Position numbers and translations under genes: made by a program | Source: an uncultured Chlorobiaceae bacterium | GTDB taxonomy: Bacteria; Bacteroidota; Chlorobiia; Chlorobiales; Chlorobiaceae | Direction: 5' to 3' | Assembly: GCA_903929845.1 (NCBI GenBank) | Contig: CAIYWF010000112.1 | Location: 1 to 24,995 of the forward strand | Length of the DNA: 24,995 nucleotides | The notes under the pieces: model-generated | The model's input: the letters and a program-made list of their open reading frames with translations, nothing else | Told to the model about the DNA's origin: nothing | Databases searched by the model: none | In this document: positions 16,740 through 24,752 of the stretch, piece after piece | Layout: each line of letters opens with the position of its first letter | How positions within the stretch are numbered: position 1 is the first letter of the stretch

Positions 16740-17783
16740 ATGGAGAAGAATCCGGGAGCTGACACAACATCCGCAACACCTGAAAAACGCTCCCTTTTAA
16801 AAGGAGCCGGACTTCTCCTCTCTATCAGTGCCATCAGCACGGTTTGTTTCCTTGTTATGGTACTCTGGGTTAACTGGTCGAAACCACGGCTTCAACCAGA
16901 ACCGTTGAGCCCTGAGCTTAAAGCGATAGTTGATCGCATTCCCGGCAAATCCGACGCCCTTATCTACATTGGTCTTAAAGATATCCGCGAAAGCAGGCTC
17001 TGGAAGGAAATCATTCCGGACTCACTGAAAAAAGCACCACTTTTTCAGCCAACAGGCCAGCTTAACTCCCTCATAAAAGCCGCGCACATCAATCCCTCTC
17101 TCGACATTGACACCCTTTTGGTCAGCTTCAAACGCCATGGCTACAAAGAGCAGAACTACCTTGCTCTTGTATCGGGGCCCTTGTCACAAAAACTTCCGGC
17201 GTCGTTTCTCAGAACACACAGCACGACTACAGAGATAATCGGTGGTCATCAATGCTACAGCCTCAATGACTCACTCTGGCTCTCTTCGCTCAGCCCAAGA
17301 AAGTTGGCCCTGACCAACAACAAAAAAATGCTTGCAGAGTTTCTTGTTCCGACTGGAAGCTTTTTCAAGAGGGACACACTCTCTGTGGAACTCATCAACA
17401 AGGCGATCTATAAATCGCACCTCTGGTTCGCTCTACCCTCCGCCGCATGGACCTCTGGTGCCCTGCAAAGCCTTACCTCAACCAACGAGGGAATAAAAAC
17501 AATGGGTAACCTGAACCGGATACAGAGCCTTGCACTCTCGTTAAAATTCAAGGATGGCATTGAGGGACAAAGCGAATGGGTCTATAACACTAATCAGGCG
17601 GCTTATTTCGCATCAACGTTCCTCTGGGGCGCCGTCAAGCTTTCCGAATACACCGGAACAAAGACAACCGAACAGACAAAAGAGCTGCTCGACAGAATAC
17701 AAATCCAGCAGAACCTCAGATCAGTTATTATTCATACTGACCTACCCATAGAACTTTTTGTGGCAGCCAAACAGAAAAAGTAG
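16740..17783 (+). CDS. Membrane-anchored protein of unknown function
   Basis: This 347-residue protein is not recognised with confidence. It has a short polar N-terminus, one membrane helix (about residues 23-45) and a large domain predicted to face the periplasm. The domain includes stretches such as IPGKSDALIYIGL and FLVPTGSFFKRD that read like a bacterial DUF3352-type substrate-less surface or lipid-binding protein, but this resemblance is weak. It follows rnhA by 11 bases and ends 7 bases from the convergent tilS stop. It has no signal-peptidase site, so it is likely a signal anchor. Confidence 0.75.
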   Translation: MEKNPGADTTSATPEKRSLLKGAGLLLSISAISTVCFLVMVLWVNWSKPRLQPEPLSPELKAIVDRIPGKSDALIYIGLKDIRESRLWKEIIPDSLKKAPLFQPTGQLNSLIKAAHINPSLDIDTLLVSFKRHGYKEQNYLALVSGPLSQKLPASFLRTHSTTTEIIGGHQCYSLNDSLWLSSLSPRKLALTNNKKMLAEFLVPTGSFFKRDTLSVELINKAIYKSHLWFALPSAAWTSGALQSLTSTNEGIKTMGNLNRIQSLALSLKFKDGIEGQSEWVYNTNQAAYFASTFLWGAVKLSEYTGTKTTEQTKELLDRIQIQQNLRSVIIHTDLPIELFVAAKQKK

Positions 17784-17790
17784 CCTCGAA

Positions 17791-18768
17791 TCAAGGCTCT
17801 CGCAAAAAACAAAGCGAGTTTCCTTTCCAAAGTATACGCATTTGTCGGCCAGCCATAACCATTTTGCCCGGTTGAGAAGCTAACAGATCGACAAGCTTCT
17901 GAAGCACCTGAGCATCAACCGGCGCCTCCATATCCCGTAAAGCCCTCTTGAACAGCTCTTTCTGTTCAAAAACCGTAAGCCGCTGCAGAGCACGTGCATC
18001 AAGCTTGCCTTCAGAAAGAGAGAGTCCCGGCTCCTGTTCACAGAGATTTTCAAAATAGAGTTCAAGAAACTCCTCAAGCTCTCCGGCCTGTTCCGACAAT
18101 CTCCGGAGCGACGGCAACAGTTTATGTGGAAAGCGCTCCTCAATCAGCGGAATAACACGGTTTCTGATAAAATTCCTGTCGTAATCGTTCGCAACATTAC
18201 TGGCATCCGTACGGCTGGCAATCCCCTTTTCCATCAGATAGAGAGCGATTTCAGCCTTATGGAACAGGAGCATAGGACGAATGATTTTGCCATTACGTGC
18301 CCGAATACCTCTCAGTCCAGGAAGTGAAACACCTCTGAAAAGATTGAAAAGAATTGTCTCAGCATTATCGTTGACATGATGGCCAGTAGCAATTCTCGTG
18401 AATCCCCTCTCCTGCATCACCTGCTCAAAAAAAGTGTAGCGCAATATCCTCGCAGTTTCCTCGACGGATTTTCTCCACTCTCCAGAAAACCGCAAGGTAT
18501 CAAACCGCTCCACAAAACACTCCAGTCCCTGGTCAAGAGAGTGATCACGCACAAAACACTCGTCTGCTTCACTCTCAACGCCGCGAAGCCGAAAGTTGCA
18601 GTGAGCCACTGCAAGATCACAATGCAGGAGAGGCTTGACAGCACAGAAGAGCGTCAGCATGGCCATTGAATCCGGCCCCCCGGAAACAGCAACAAGAACC
18701 CTGTCACCATGTTCAACCAGTTGCCTTAACCTTACCTGTTCGAGAAACTTCTTTTCCAACACATTCAT
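17791..18768 (-). CDS. tilS: tRNA(Ile)-lysidine synthase
   Basis: This 325-residue enzyme converts C34 of the CAU-anticodon tRNA-Ile to lysidine, so that it reads AUA. The N-terminal ATP-binding loop is VSGGPDSMAML (SGGPDS at 29-34), followed by CNFRLRG.ESEADE and ATGHHVNDNAETILFNLFRG. The C-terminal half has the usual all-helical LREL-like segment but is short, as in minimal TilS. The ATG at 18768 was chosen; a TTG at 18786 would extend it by six residues. It is divergent from psd across about 140 bases. Confidence 0.92.
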   Translation of the reverse strand: MNVLEKKFLEQVRLRQLVEHGDRVLVAVSGGPDSMAMLTLFCAVKPLLHCDLAVAHCNFRLRGVESEADECFVRDHSLDQGLECFVERFDTLRFSGEWRKSVEETARILRYTFFEQVMQERGFTRIATGHHVNDNAETILFNLFRGVSLPGLRGIRARNGKIIRPMLLFHKAEIALYLMEKGIASRTDASNVANDYDRNFIRNRVIPLIEERFPHKLLPSLRRLSEQAGELEEFLELYFENLCEQEPGLSLSEGKLDARALQRLTVFEQKELFKRALRDMEAPVDAQVLQKLVDLLASQPGKMVMAGRQMRILWKGNSLCFLREP

Positions 18769-18908
18769 AGAAACCGCATATAACAACTCAGCCCTTGGTA
18801 AAAATCCAAAAAATCAGGAAAAATATTTCCCACGTATCCCAAGTACAAAGATAAATAATTATTATGTGGTGAACTTATCATTACGTAACCAAATAGAGAC
18901 AAAAAAAG

Positions 18909-19547
18909 ATGTTGACTTCCTATGGCTACAGCACCATGATAAAAGTCTTTCTTCTCTGCACAATAGTCAGCGCTACCACAATGATTTTTCCTGCCGGGAC
19001 ACAACTTCCTATTCTCCTGACGGTCAGCATTGCACTCCTGTTCACGCTCTATTTTTTCCGTGACCCAAATCGAACAACACCTGACGAAAAACGGGTTATT
19101 CTCGCGCCTGCTGACGGTAAAATAATCCTTGTTCAACCGCATGGCCAAAGCACTTCCGCCGACCATCAAACACTTGTAAGCATCTTCATGTCTCCTTTCA
19201 ACGTTCACGTCAACCGCATCCCTCTCAGTGGAAAAGTGACCCATTTGCGCTACTGCCCCGGAAAATTTCTTATGGCGTTCGACAACCAGAGCATGGAGAG
19301 CAACGAACGAATGGAAATTGGTATCGATAACGGAGAGATCGAGGTACTGTTCAGCCAGGTATCCGGCTTTCTGGCCAGAAGAATCGTCTGCACCCTCCAG
19401 TGCAGCGAAATGGTCAAAATCGGCAAAAGGTTCGGCATGATCAAATTTGGCTCAAGAGTCGATCTCATCCTGCCCCCTTCAGCCATAGTTGCCGTTAAGC
19501 CCGGCCAGAAAACCCGTGCAGGTGAAACAATCATTGCCCGCTATTGA
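18909..19547 (+). CDS. psd: Phosphatidylserine decarboxylase proenzyme (short type)
   Basis: This 212-residue proenzyme makes phosphatidylethanolamine. Two hydrophobic segments lie at about 11-28 and 33-50, followed by FFRDPNR, APADGKI (66-72) and FMSPFNVHVNR (93-103). The self-cleavage site is within RFGMIKFGSRVDL, between G181 and S182, where Ser becomes the pyruvoyl group. The FGSR context and small size are typical of the archaeal-type or short branch, rather than E. coli's LGST. Phosphatidylserine synthase is not in the window. The ribosome site is weak; an ATG at codon 10 is an alternative start. Confidence 0.92.
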   Translation: MLTSYGYSTMIKVFLLCTIVSATTMIFPAGTQLPILLTVSIALLFTLYFFRDPNRTTPDEKRVILAPADGKIILVQPHGQSTSADHQTLVSIFMSPFNVHVNRIPLSGKVTHLRYCPGKFLMAFDNQSMESNERMEIGIDNGEIEVLFSQVSGFLARRIVCTLQCSEMVKIGKRFGMIKFGSRVDLILPPSAIVAVKPGQKTRAGETIIARY

Positions 19548-19572
19548 AGAACCCCTTTGCGAGTTAAAAGAG

Positions 19573-19608
19573 TTGTTTCAGGAAGGCATATTGCTTATAT
19601 AATAAGCA
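19573..19608 (+). promoter_or_regulatory. Candidate tatA promoter with a palindrome over the -10
   Basis: A perfect TATAAT lies at 19598-19603, with a poor -35 (TTGTTT, 19573-19578, 19-base spacer). The TATAAT falls within a dyad of 7-bp arms (TGCTTAT 19592-19598, ATAAGCA 19602-19608). A repressor could bind there, but none is known. Confidence 0.45.
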
Positions 19609-19643
19609 TGATATCATAATAATTACTAATCGGAGGAACACCG

Positions 19644-19853
19644 ATGTTCGGATTAGGTGGACAGGAACTGATTCTTATTCTCCTTATCATTCTTCTGCTG
19701 TTCGGCGCCAAAAAGCTTCCCGAACTTGCAAGGGGTCTGGGGAAGGGAATGAAGGAATTTAAAAAGGCCCAGACAGAAATAGAGGAAGAGTTCAGCAAGG
19801 CTGCCGATGAAACTCCAAAAAAGGAAAAATCCTCCTCTTCGAATCAAGCATAA
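19644..19853 (+). CDS. tatA: Sec-independent translocase subunit TatA
   Basis: This 69-residue protein has an N-terminal membrane helix (about 7-21), the [16 protein letters not shown] hinge and amphipathic helix, and a charged, Lys/Glu/Ser tail: the TatA/E layout. It forms the translocation pore for folded proteins with TatC, which is not in the window. The ribosome site is a strong CGGAGG eight bases before the ATG. recN starts 19 bases after the stop. TatA versus TatB cannot be fully separated by sequence, but the phenylalanine-glycine hinge and short tail favour TatA. Confidence 0.93.
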   Translation: MFGLGGQELILILLIILLLFGAKKLPELARGLGKGMKEFKKAQTEIEEEFSKAADETPKKEKSSSSNQA

Positions 19854-19871
19854 CGTGTGTAATACCCGGCC

Positions 19872-21575
19872 ATGCTTTTCAGTCTCTACATTAAAAATTT
19901 TGCACTGATCCAGGAGTTGACGGTTGAATTCAACCCTGGGTTGACCATTATCACAGGAGAGACTGGCGCTGGCAAGTCCATTCTTATCGGAGCATTGAGC
20001 CTTGTTCTTGGCGAACGGGCCAGCAGCGATCTGGTACGATCAGGTACAAACAAAGCTGTAATTGAAGTCGTCCTTAAAGAGGTTCACTCTGAAAAAATCG
20101 AAAGCCTGCTGCAAGCGGCAAACATTGACATCGCACCCGAACTTATTCTCCGCAGAGAGCTCTCATCGGGCGGCCAATCCCGCTGCTTCATCAACGACAC
20201 ACCCTGCACTGCCACCCTGCTCAAACAGGCAGGAGAAGAGCTGATTGACCTTCACGGACAGCACGAGCACCAACTGCTGCTGCACCAAGACACTCACGAG
20301 ACACTGCTTGATGATTATGCTCTGACGACAGCGGAAGTGACCGTCTACAAAAATACCCGTTCATCGCTTCAGGGACTCCAGCAACAGTTGAGAAAGCTCA
20401 AAAAAGATGCTGCCGCCATCCTCGACAAAAAAGAGATCATCGATTTTCAGTTGAAGGAGCTCAACAGCATCGAGCTGAAAAGTGGAGAAGAAGAATCCAT
20501 CGAGACAGAAATTACCCTCCTTGAAAATGCTGAAACCCTTTTCACACTCAGCAGCACACTGAACGAACTGCTCTACGATAGCGAGCATTCTCTCTATTCC
20601 GCCATCACTGCTGCGCTGCATACCATCGAAAAACTTGCCGCCATTGACAAGCGCTTTGATATGCACATCGAAGAGACCCAAACCGCAAAAAGTATTGTCG
20701 ATGAACTCTCTCGCTTCACGCGCAGCTACACTTCGGGTATTGATTTCAATCCTGATCGACTTGAGACCTTACGCGAGCGCCAGCTCCTGCTCCATCGCCT
20801 CTGTAAAAAATATGGCCGCACACATACTGAACTGATCGACCTGAAAAACGAGCTTGAGGCAAAAAGCGCGCTTGAAGAGAACCTTGAAGATGAGGTCAGC
20901 CGCATTGAGCAGGAAATAACGCTCCGAAAAACAGAACTCTCTCTTCATGCCGAAACACTCAGCAACAAGCGGCAGAACGCTGCGAGCCGCCTTGAAACTG
21001 CCATTCAGGATCAGTTGGCAGAACTTGGTATACCAAACGCGACGTTCATTGTCAGCATCACCCACGAAGAAGATCCTGATGGTGAAATTTTCAGTGACAG
21101 CAAAACATATACTGCATTCCCCTTTGGGTATGACAACATTGAGTTTCTGATTTCCACCAACCCCGGCGAAAAACCAAGACCACTCATTAAGGTGGCATCC
21201 GGCGGAGAAATTTCACGAGTGATGCTCGCCATGAAGAGCGCTCTGGCAGAGTCAGCCAAGCTGCCGATTCTTATTTTCGATGAAATCGACAGCGGCATCA
21301 GTGGCCGGGTCGCCGAATCCGTCGGCAAAAGCCTGAAAAAACTCTCTCGCCTGCACCAGATCATAGCCATTACCCACCTGCCGCAGATTGCCGCAATGGG
21401 CGACCTGCACCTCAGCGTCAAAAAATCTGTCCAGCAGGAGAGAACCGTGACAGAGGTCACCCCGCTCGATGACGAAAGCCGCCTGCAGGCCATTGCCAGC
21501 CTCATCAGCGGAGAACAAATTTCAGCCTCATCACTCACTCTGGCTGCTGAGCTGGTCGAGGCCGCCCGGGACTGA
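19872..21575 (+). CDS. recN: DNA repair protein RecN
   Basis: This 567-residue SMC-like ATPase acts in double-strand break repair. The Walker A is GETGAGKS (29-36). A long coiled-coil region spans about 150-370, with many Glu/Leu heptads. The C-terminal ATPase half has KVASGGEISRVMLAMKSAL (signature) and LPILIFDEIDSGISG (Walker B), and ends with ITHLPQIAAMGD. Length is usual for RecN. It follows tatA by 18 bases with no terminator, so the two may share a transcript. Confidence 0.95.
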   Translation: MLFSLYIKNFALIQELTVEFNPGLTIITGETGAGKSILIGALSLVLGERASSDLVRSGTNKAVIEVVLKEVHSEKIESLLQAANIDIAPELILRRELSSGGQSRCFINDTPCTATLLKQAGEELIDLHGQHEHQLLLHQDTHETLLDDYALTTAEVTVYKNTRSSLQGLQQQLRKLKKDAAAILDKKEIIDFQLKELNSIELKSGEEESIETEITLLENAETLFTLSSTLNELLYDSEHSLYSAITAALHTIEKLAAIDKRFDMHIEETQTAKSIVDELSRFTRSYTSGIDFNPDRLETLRERQLLLHRLCKKYGRTHTELIDLKNELEAKSALEENLEDEVSRIEQEITLRKTELSLHAETLSNKRQNAASRLETAIQDQLAELGIPNATFIVSITHEEDPDGEIFSDSKTYTAFPFGYDNIEFLISTNPGEKPRPLIKVASGGEISRVMLAMKSALAESAKLPILIFDEIDSGISGRVAESVGKSLKKLSRLHQIIAITHLPQIAAMGDLHLSVKKSVQQERTVTEVTPLDDESRLQAIASLISGEQISASSLTLAAELVEAARD

Positions 21576-21819
21576 CCGTTGCGTTTTCTACGGAATCAAC
21601 GATGATGGAAATCTCCGGAAAACTCGGCATAGCATCTCCGGGTGATGCTGCCTACCGGAATAACTAAAGGATGAATCTGTTTTTCGGGGCTCTTCAAGTC
21701 CTGATATTGATGATTACTGAAAAAGCTGCTGTAAATTAAATTACTGAGAGTTGACGAAAGCGGCCGATACTTGATGAACCTTGATGCACTCGGGTGATCC
21801 GTCGCTTCGGCTTCGTTCA

Positions 21820-22299
21820 TCAAAAATACCGAACTGGCCTTACACGACCGGTGTTTGTCTTATTGCCATCGAGCTGTTCCCCGGTAGTGAAATCCTGTGC
21901 CCATGCTTTACTCGCATCGCTCTCAGAGGAGCTCCAGTAATAAGTGCTTTCAATACCACCAAGAGCAAAGCGATGATTATAGATCTGATGCAACTGCTCC
22001 TTGTTCGGCAAAAACCAGTCGCTGTAACCATCAACAAAAGCGTTGGCAGCAACCATAGCGCTATACCAGGTAAAGAATGCTTTCTCTTTACCTGAAATGT
22101 TCACCGACACATCCGTTTTGGCGGCAATAAGACCATGCTGACCGGTACCATCGACATAAAAAACAACTCCTCCGCCGTAGCTGTCACCAATCTGTGGCGT
22201 CGCCGCCGAAGAGAGCGCTGAAACGGTAAACATACTCAGACCGGCAAGCAGCAGCATAACCAATAGCCGGTTGAAGGGCACTTTTAAATGGAGTTTCAT
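21820..22299 (-). CDS. Secreted DUF1566 (Lcl C-terminal domain) protein, copy A
   Basis: This 159-residue protein has a signal peptide (hydrophobic about 11-30, AlaSer-rich cleavage area before TPQIG). It then carries a DUF1566-type domain: GGGVVFYVDGTGQHGLIAA, FTWYSAMVAANAFVDGYSDWFLPNKEQLHQIY, and a C-terminal YYWSSSE...RVRPVR. DUF1566 domains occur in surface or secreted proteins of unclear function and can be variable ligand-binding domains. The ATG at 22299 begins the signal peptide; an open frame reaches 22365, immediately next to the preceding gene's stop. It is a tandem paralogue of the gene at 22366-22851. The 244 bases between recN and this gene show no supportable gene. Confidence 0.75.
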   Translation of the reverse strand: MKLHLKVPFNRLLVMLLLAGLSMFTVSALSSAATPQIGDSYGGGVVFYVDGTGQHGLIAAKTDVSVNISGKEKAFFTWYSAMVAANAFVDGYSDWFLPNKEQLHQIYNHRFALGGIESTYYWSSSESDASKAWAQDFTTGEQLDGNKTNTGRVRPVRYF

Positions 22300-22365
22300 G
22301 GTAGTTATCGTTTTTGGAATTGAGAAGGCAATTGAGCAAAAACTGCAAAGCGCAGATTGCTTCAT

Positions 22366-22851
22366 CTAAAAAGTCCGCATAGCACGAACACGATTATTGT
22401 TCGTCTTAAAGTTTTGAACCTGGAAACCACCACCAAAACCCTGCACCCAGACATGTCCCGCACTGTCTACTGATGAACTCCAGTAGTGGTTGTAGGAAAC
22501 CGTAAAAGGGCCAAGGCCACTGTTATTGAGATAGAGCTTGTTTAACTGATCCTTGCTTGGCAAAAACCAGTCATGATAATCACAGCTTACATAATTCCTG
22601 CATGCCAATTGAGCATCGTCCCAAGTAAAAAAACCTTCCGGCGACCCCGGAGAGTGCCCCTTCATATCCCATCTGGAGACAATAAGGCCATGCTTCCCCG
22701 AAGCATTGACATAACAGACGACGCCTCCTCCACTCTCTTCACCGATGGTTAGCGCCATACTGCGAGCCGTAAGCAAAACCAGCATCAGAGCCGTCAACAG
22801 GAAGAGTAACCATAACCGAGCTTTTGCATGAAGTGTTAATGGCATGGTCAT
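22366..22851 (-). CDS. Secreted DUF1566 protein, copy B
   Basis: This 161-residue paralogue of the protein encoded just downstream has a hydrophobic signal segment (about 12-32) and then a GGGVVCYVNASGKHGLIVS start. SCDYHDWFLPSKDQLNKLY and a C-terminal YNHYWSSSV...NNNRVRAMRTF complete the DUF1566 pattern. It has two extra Cys (in ACRNYVSC) that could form a disulphide. The start is ATG 22851, in MTMPLTLHAKARLW. Copy A starts 66 bases after its stop, so the two are probably transcribed together. Function is unknown. Confidence 0.74.
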   Translation of the reverse strand: MTMPLTLHAKARLWLLFLLTALMLVLLTARSMALTIGEESGGGVVCYVNASGKHGLIVSRWDMKGHSPGSPEGFFTWDDAQLACRNYVSCDYHDWFLPSKDQLNKLYLNNSGLGPFTVSYNHYWSSSVDSAGHVWVQGFGGGFQVQNFKTNNNRVRAMRTF

Positions 22852-22890
22852 CTATCCTGCATAGTATTTCAAAGTTTCAAAACAACACAC

Positions 22891-23190
22891 TCAGTAATAA
22901 TCCTCTTCCCGCTGGTGCCGTACCGCCAGAATGGTGACGCTCTTCTCATTGTCTATTTCGGACAGCGCCACGTAGCCGCTGGTTCCACATGAGATGAGCA
23001 GTTCACGCAAAAATGGATTATCCACTGTGGCTTTCCTGCAACTGAAAGGGAATTTCTGCAAAAAGAGCACTCCCTGGTTTATGGCATCAAAAGCCTTTTC
23101 AGCAGCAACAAGATCCTTTTCAAGCTGAAAGTCATACAGTCGGCACAAATCCTCTTTCGCTTCCGGGGTGAAGCGGATAGTTAAGTTCAC
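22891..23190 (-). CDS. ParE/RelE-superfamily toxin
   Basis: This 99-residue protein has the ParE pattern: an N-terminal beta strand MNLTIRFTPEAKEDL, a helical middle (DLVAAEKAFDAINQGVLFLQKFPF), a strand with a family-type R near RELLIS and a C-terminal VTILAVRHQREEDYY. ParE toxins poison gyrase; RelE toxins cut mRNA, and which applies is not determined. The start overlaps the antitoxin stop by 4 bases (ATGA-type), the usual order for this family. Confidence 0.78.
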   Translation of the reverse strand: MNLTIRFTPEAKEDLCRLYDFQLEKDLVAAEKAFDAINQGVLFLQKFPFSCRKATVDNPFLRELLISCGTSGYVALSEIDNEKSVTILAVRHQREEDYY

Positions 23191-23456
23191 CGCTTCTTCT
23201 TTTTCGCTTTAAGAAGAGAGTTGTTAAGCGCACTCAACACCTCATCTGCTGCAATATACTCGCCGGTAGCGAGGGAATTATCCCGAGAAGCCAATCCTCT
23301 GGAAATAAATTCATTCTGAGCGAGTCGTCTTTCAATATTGTTGCGAAGAGAGCTTTCGATAAAAGAAGAAAGCGTCTCACCTTCCCGCAGTACCAGTTCG
23401 GCAGAGTGGCGAAGTTCCGGCTCCACACGGAGCGATGGTAACGATGCGCTTTTCAT
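23187..23456 (-). CDS. Antitoxin of the ParE-type pair
   Basis: This 89-residue protein starts at ATG 23456 (MKSASLPSLRVEPELRHS). The first strand-like segment and following helices resemble a ribbon-helix-helix DNA-binding domain (about 8-50), then a charged, flexible C-terminus ending in KKKKR that would wrap the toxin. The 4-base overlap with the toxin gene indicates translational coupling. A dyad 34-57 bases upstream is a likely operator. The open frame extends to 23501, but that is not needed for the domain. Confidence 0.72.
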   Translation of the reverse strand: MKSASLPSLRVEPELRHSAELVLREGETLSSFIESSLRNNIERRLAQNEFISRGLASRDNSLATGEYIAADEVLSALNNSLLKAKKKKR

Positions 23457-23489
23457 GAACAAATGGGTTGTAAGTGTTATCAGTATGCG

Positions 23490-23513
23490 TTGTAAATGCA
23501 ATGCAATTTACAA
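23490..23513. promoter_or_regulatory. Probable operator of the toxin-antitoxin operon
   Basis: A dyad of 8-bp arms, TTGTAAAT (23490-23497) and ATTTACAA (23506-23513), around an 8-base centre sits upstream of the antitoxin start. It fits autoregulation by the antitoxin, as in other such operons; this is inferred from position and symmetry. Confidence 0.5.
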
Positions 23514-23780
23514 TACTTTCAGTTTACTTGCAAGCCGAGATACAATATTTTGCACAAATCATCAAAAGACTGAACAGCGATTATTGCACGGAATCTGTGT
23601 TTTTCAGCTCGCTGGAGATTTCGCCAATCTTGTACTGGATGGTGGCGGAGCTCTTGGCAGGCTATTTGATTGTTACCCCGACTTGATTTATATTTTTGGA
23701 GGTGCATGAAGGGCACCATGCGGGGCGTTCCGCAATTGAACGAGTACGACACGGCTTCATCTTTTCAACGGAGTTTTTTT

Positions 23781-24374
23781 ATGAGACCACAAACACCACA
23801 GGCCGTCTATCAGTTGAAAGTTACGTTGATTGGGTCAAAGCCTCCGATATGGCGGCGCATTCTGGTGCCCGACACGATCACCCTCGGAAAGCTACACACG
23901 GTCATGCAGGCGGTGATGGGGTGGTTCGACGAACACCTCCATCAATTTATTCTTGGAAGGGAGCTGTACGGTGTGCCTGACAAGGAAGAAAAGAACTTCT
24001 TTTTCGGCATGTCAGTCAAGAATGAAAACAAGGAGATTCTGTCAAGCCTGTTATGGAAAGAGAAGAGTTCCCTGACCTATGAGTATGATTTTGGCGATGG
24101 ATGGCAGCACAAGGTGACACTTGAAAAAATCCTTCCTTTTGACAGCGCCATAACACTGCCTTGCTGCATCAAGGGCAAAGGGGCCTGCCCGCCGGAGGAT
24201 TGTGGCGGTATCTGGGGATACGTTGATTTGGTTGAGGTTATGAGCGACAAATCAAATCCCGATTACGCAGACAGAGCGGAGTGGCTGGCGGATCATTTTG
24301 GTATCACTGATTTTAATCCGGAACTGTTTGATCTGGAAATGGTGAATTCAAGGCTCAGGAGAGCATGCAAATAA
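23781..24374 (+). CDS. Plasmid pRiA4b ORF-3-like protein
   Basis: This 197-residue protein has the family hallmarks: VYQLKVTLIGSKPPIWRRILVP at the N-terminus, LHTVMQAVMGWFDEHLHQF, and YEYDFGDGWQHKVTLE in the middle. A Cys-containing GKGACPPEDCGGIWGY segment and DYADRAEWL follow. The family is widespread on plasmids and in accessory DNA, with unknown function. The ATG at 23781 has GGAG 8-9 bases upstream and gives the usual start; the longer frame from 23670 is not conserved. It is a single gene flanked by other accessory genes. Confidence 0.85.
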   Translation: MRPQTPQAVYQLKVTLIGSKPPIWRRILVPDTITLGKLHTVMQAVMGWFDEHLHQFILGRELYGVPDKEEKNFFFGMSVKNENKEILSSLLWKEKSSLTYEYDFGDGWQHKVTLEKILPFDSAITLPCCIKGKGACPPEDCGGIWGYVDLVEVMSDKSNPDYADRAEWLADHFGITDFNPELFDLEMVNSRLRRACK

Positions 24375-24609
24375 TTGATGGGGACGCCGCATTCGTGTCG
24401 CTGAATACGGAGAAGAATTGGATTACCACTTTACTGACATTCTGGATGATCCGAAGGAACGATGATGTTTACCATGGCTTCCGACATCAATTCGTGACAT
24501 TCGCGCTTTCCGTGTCGAACAATGGTCAGATTTTACCAATCTGATAAAGTCGTAGATACGCTACAAGATGCTGATAATCCCTAATAAATACATTGTTCTC
24601 CCAAAAACC

Positions 24610-24627
24610 GGCCGCCACAAGGCGGCC
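24610..24627. terminator. GC-rich hairpin downstream of the FGE-like gene
   Basis: A perfect 7-bp stem (GGCCGCC 24610-24616, GGCGGCC 24621-24627) with loop ACAA is flanked by T/A runs. Read on the minus strand, the run GGTTTTT follows it, so it could terminate the gene at 24753-24995. Read on the plus strand, it could terminate the pRiA4b-type gene. Confidence 0.6.
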
Positions 24628-24653
24628 TTTCTGTGGTTCGTGCCAACCTGCTC

Positions 24654-24732
24654 GGTTGAGGTGTGCGGCGCTGCGTCCCTTGCTGCCGCTCTCCTCAACC
24701 TTGTTCTTTGCTCCGCTTGGCTCAAAGCAAAG
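24654..24732. repeat. Two further hairpins in the 378-base gap
   Basis: Hairpin one has arms GGTTGAGG (24654-24661) and CCTCAACC (24693-24700), with a nested GCGGC/GCCGC pair (24665-24669, 24685-24689). Hairpin two has arms CTTTGCT (24706-24712) and AGCAAAG (24726-24732). They occupy the gap 24375-24752 together with the terminator-like hairpin; that gap otherwise shows no supportable gene. Confidence 0.6.
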
Positions 24733-24752
24733 TCGGAAGAGCTGCCAACTGA

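Noticed and set aside
23519..23752. Minus-strand 77-residue frame between the antitoxin and the pRiA4b-type gene
   Set aside because: It has no ribosome site and no recognisable motif, and it overlaps the region upstream of both flanking genes.
24375..24545. Possible degraded gene after the pRiA4b-type gene
   Set aside because: Short open pieces (such as an RIRVAEYGEELDYHF-like stretch and a later FRVEQWSDFTNLIKS-like stretch) are in different frames and match nothing I can name; too little to call a pseudogene.
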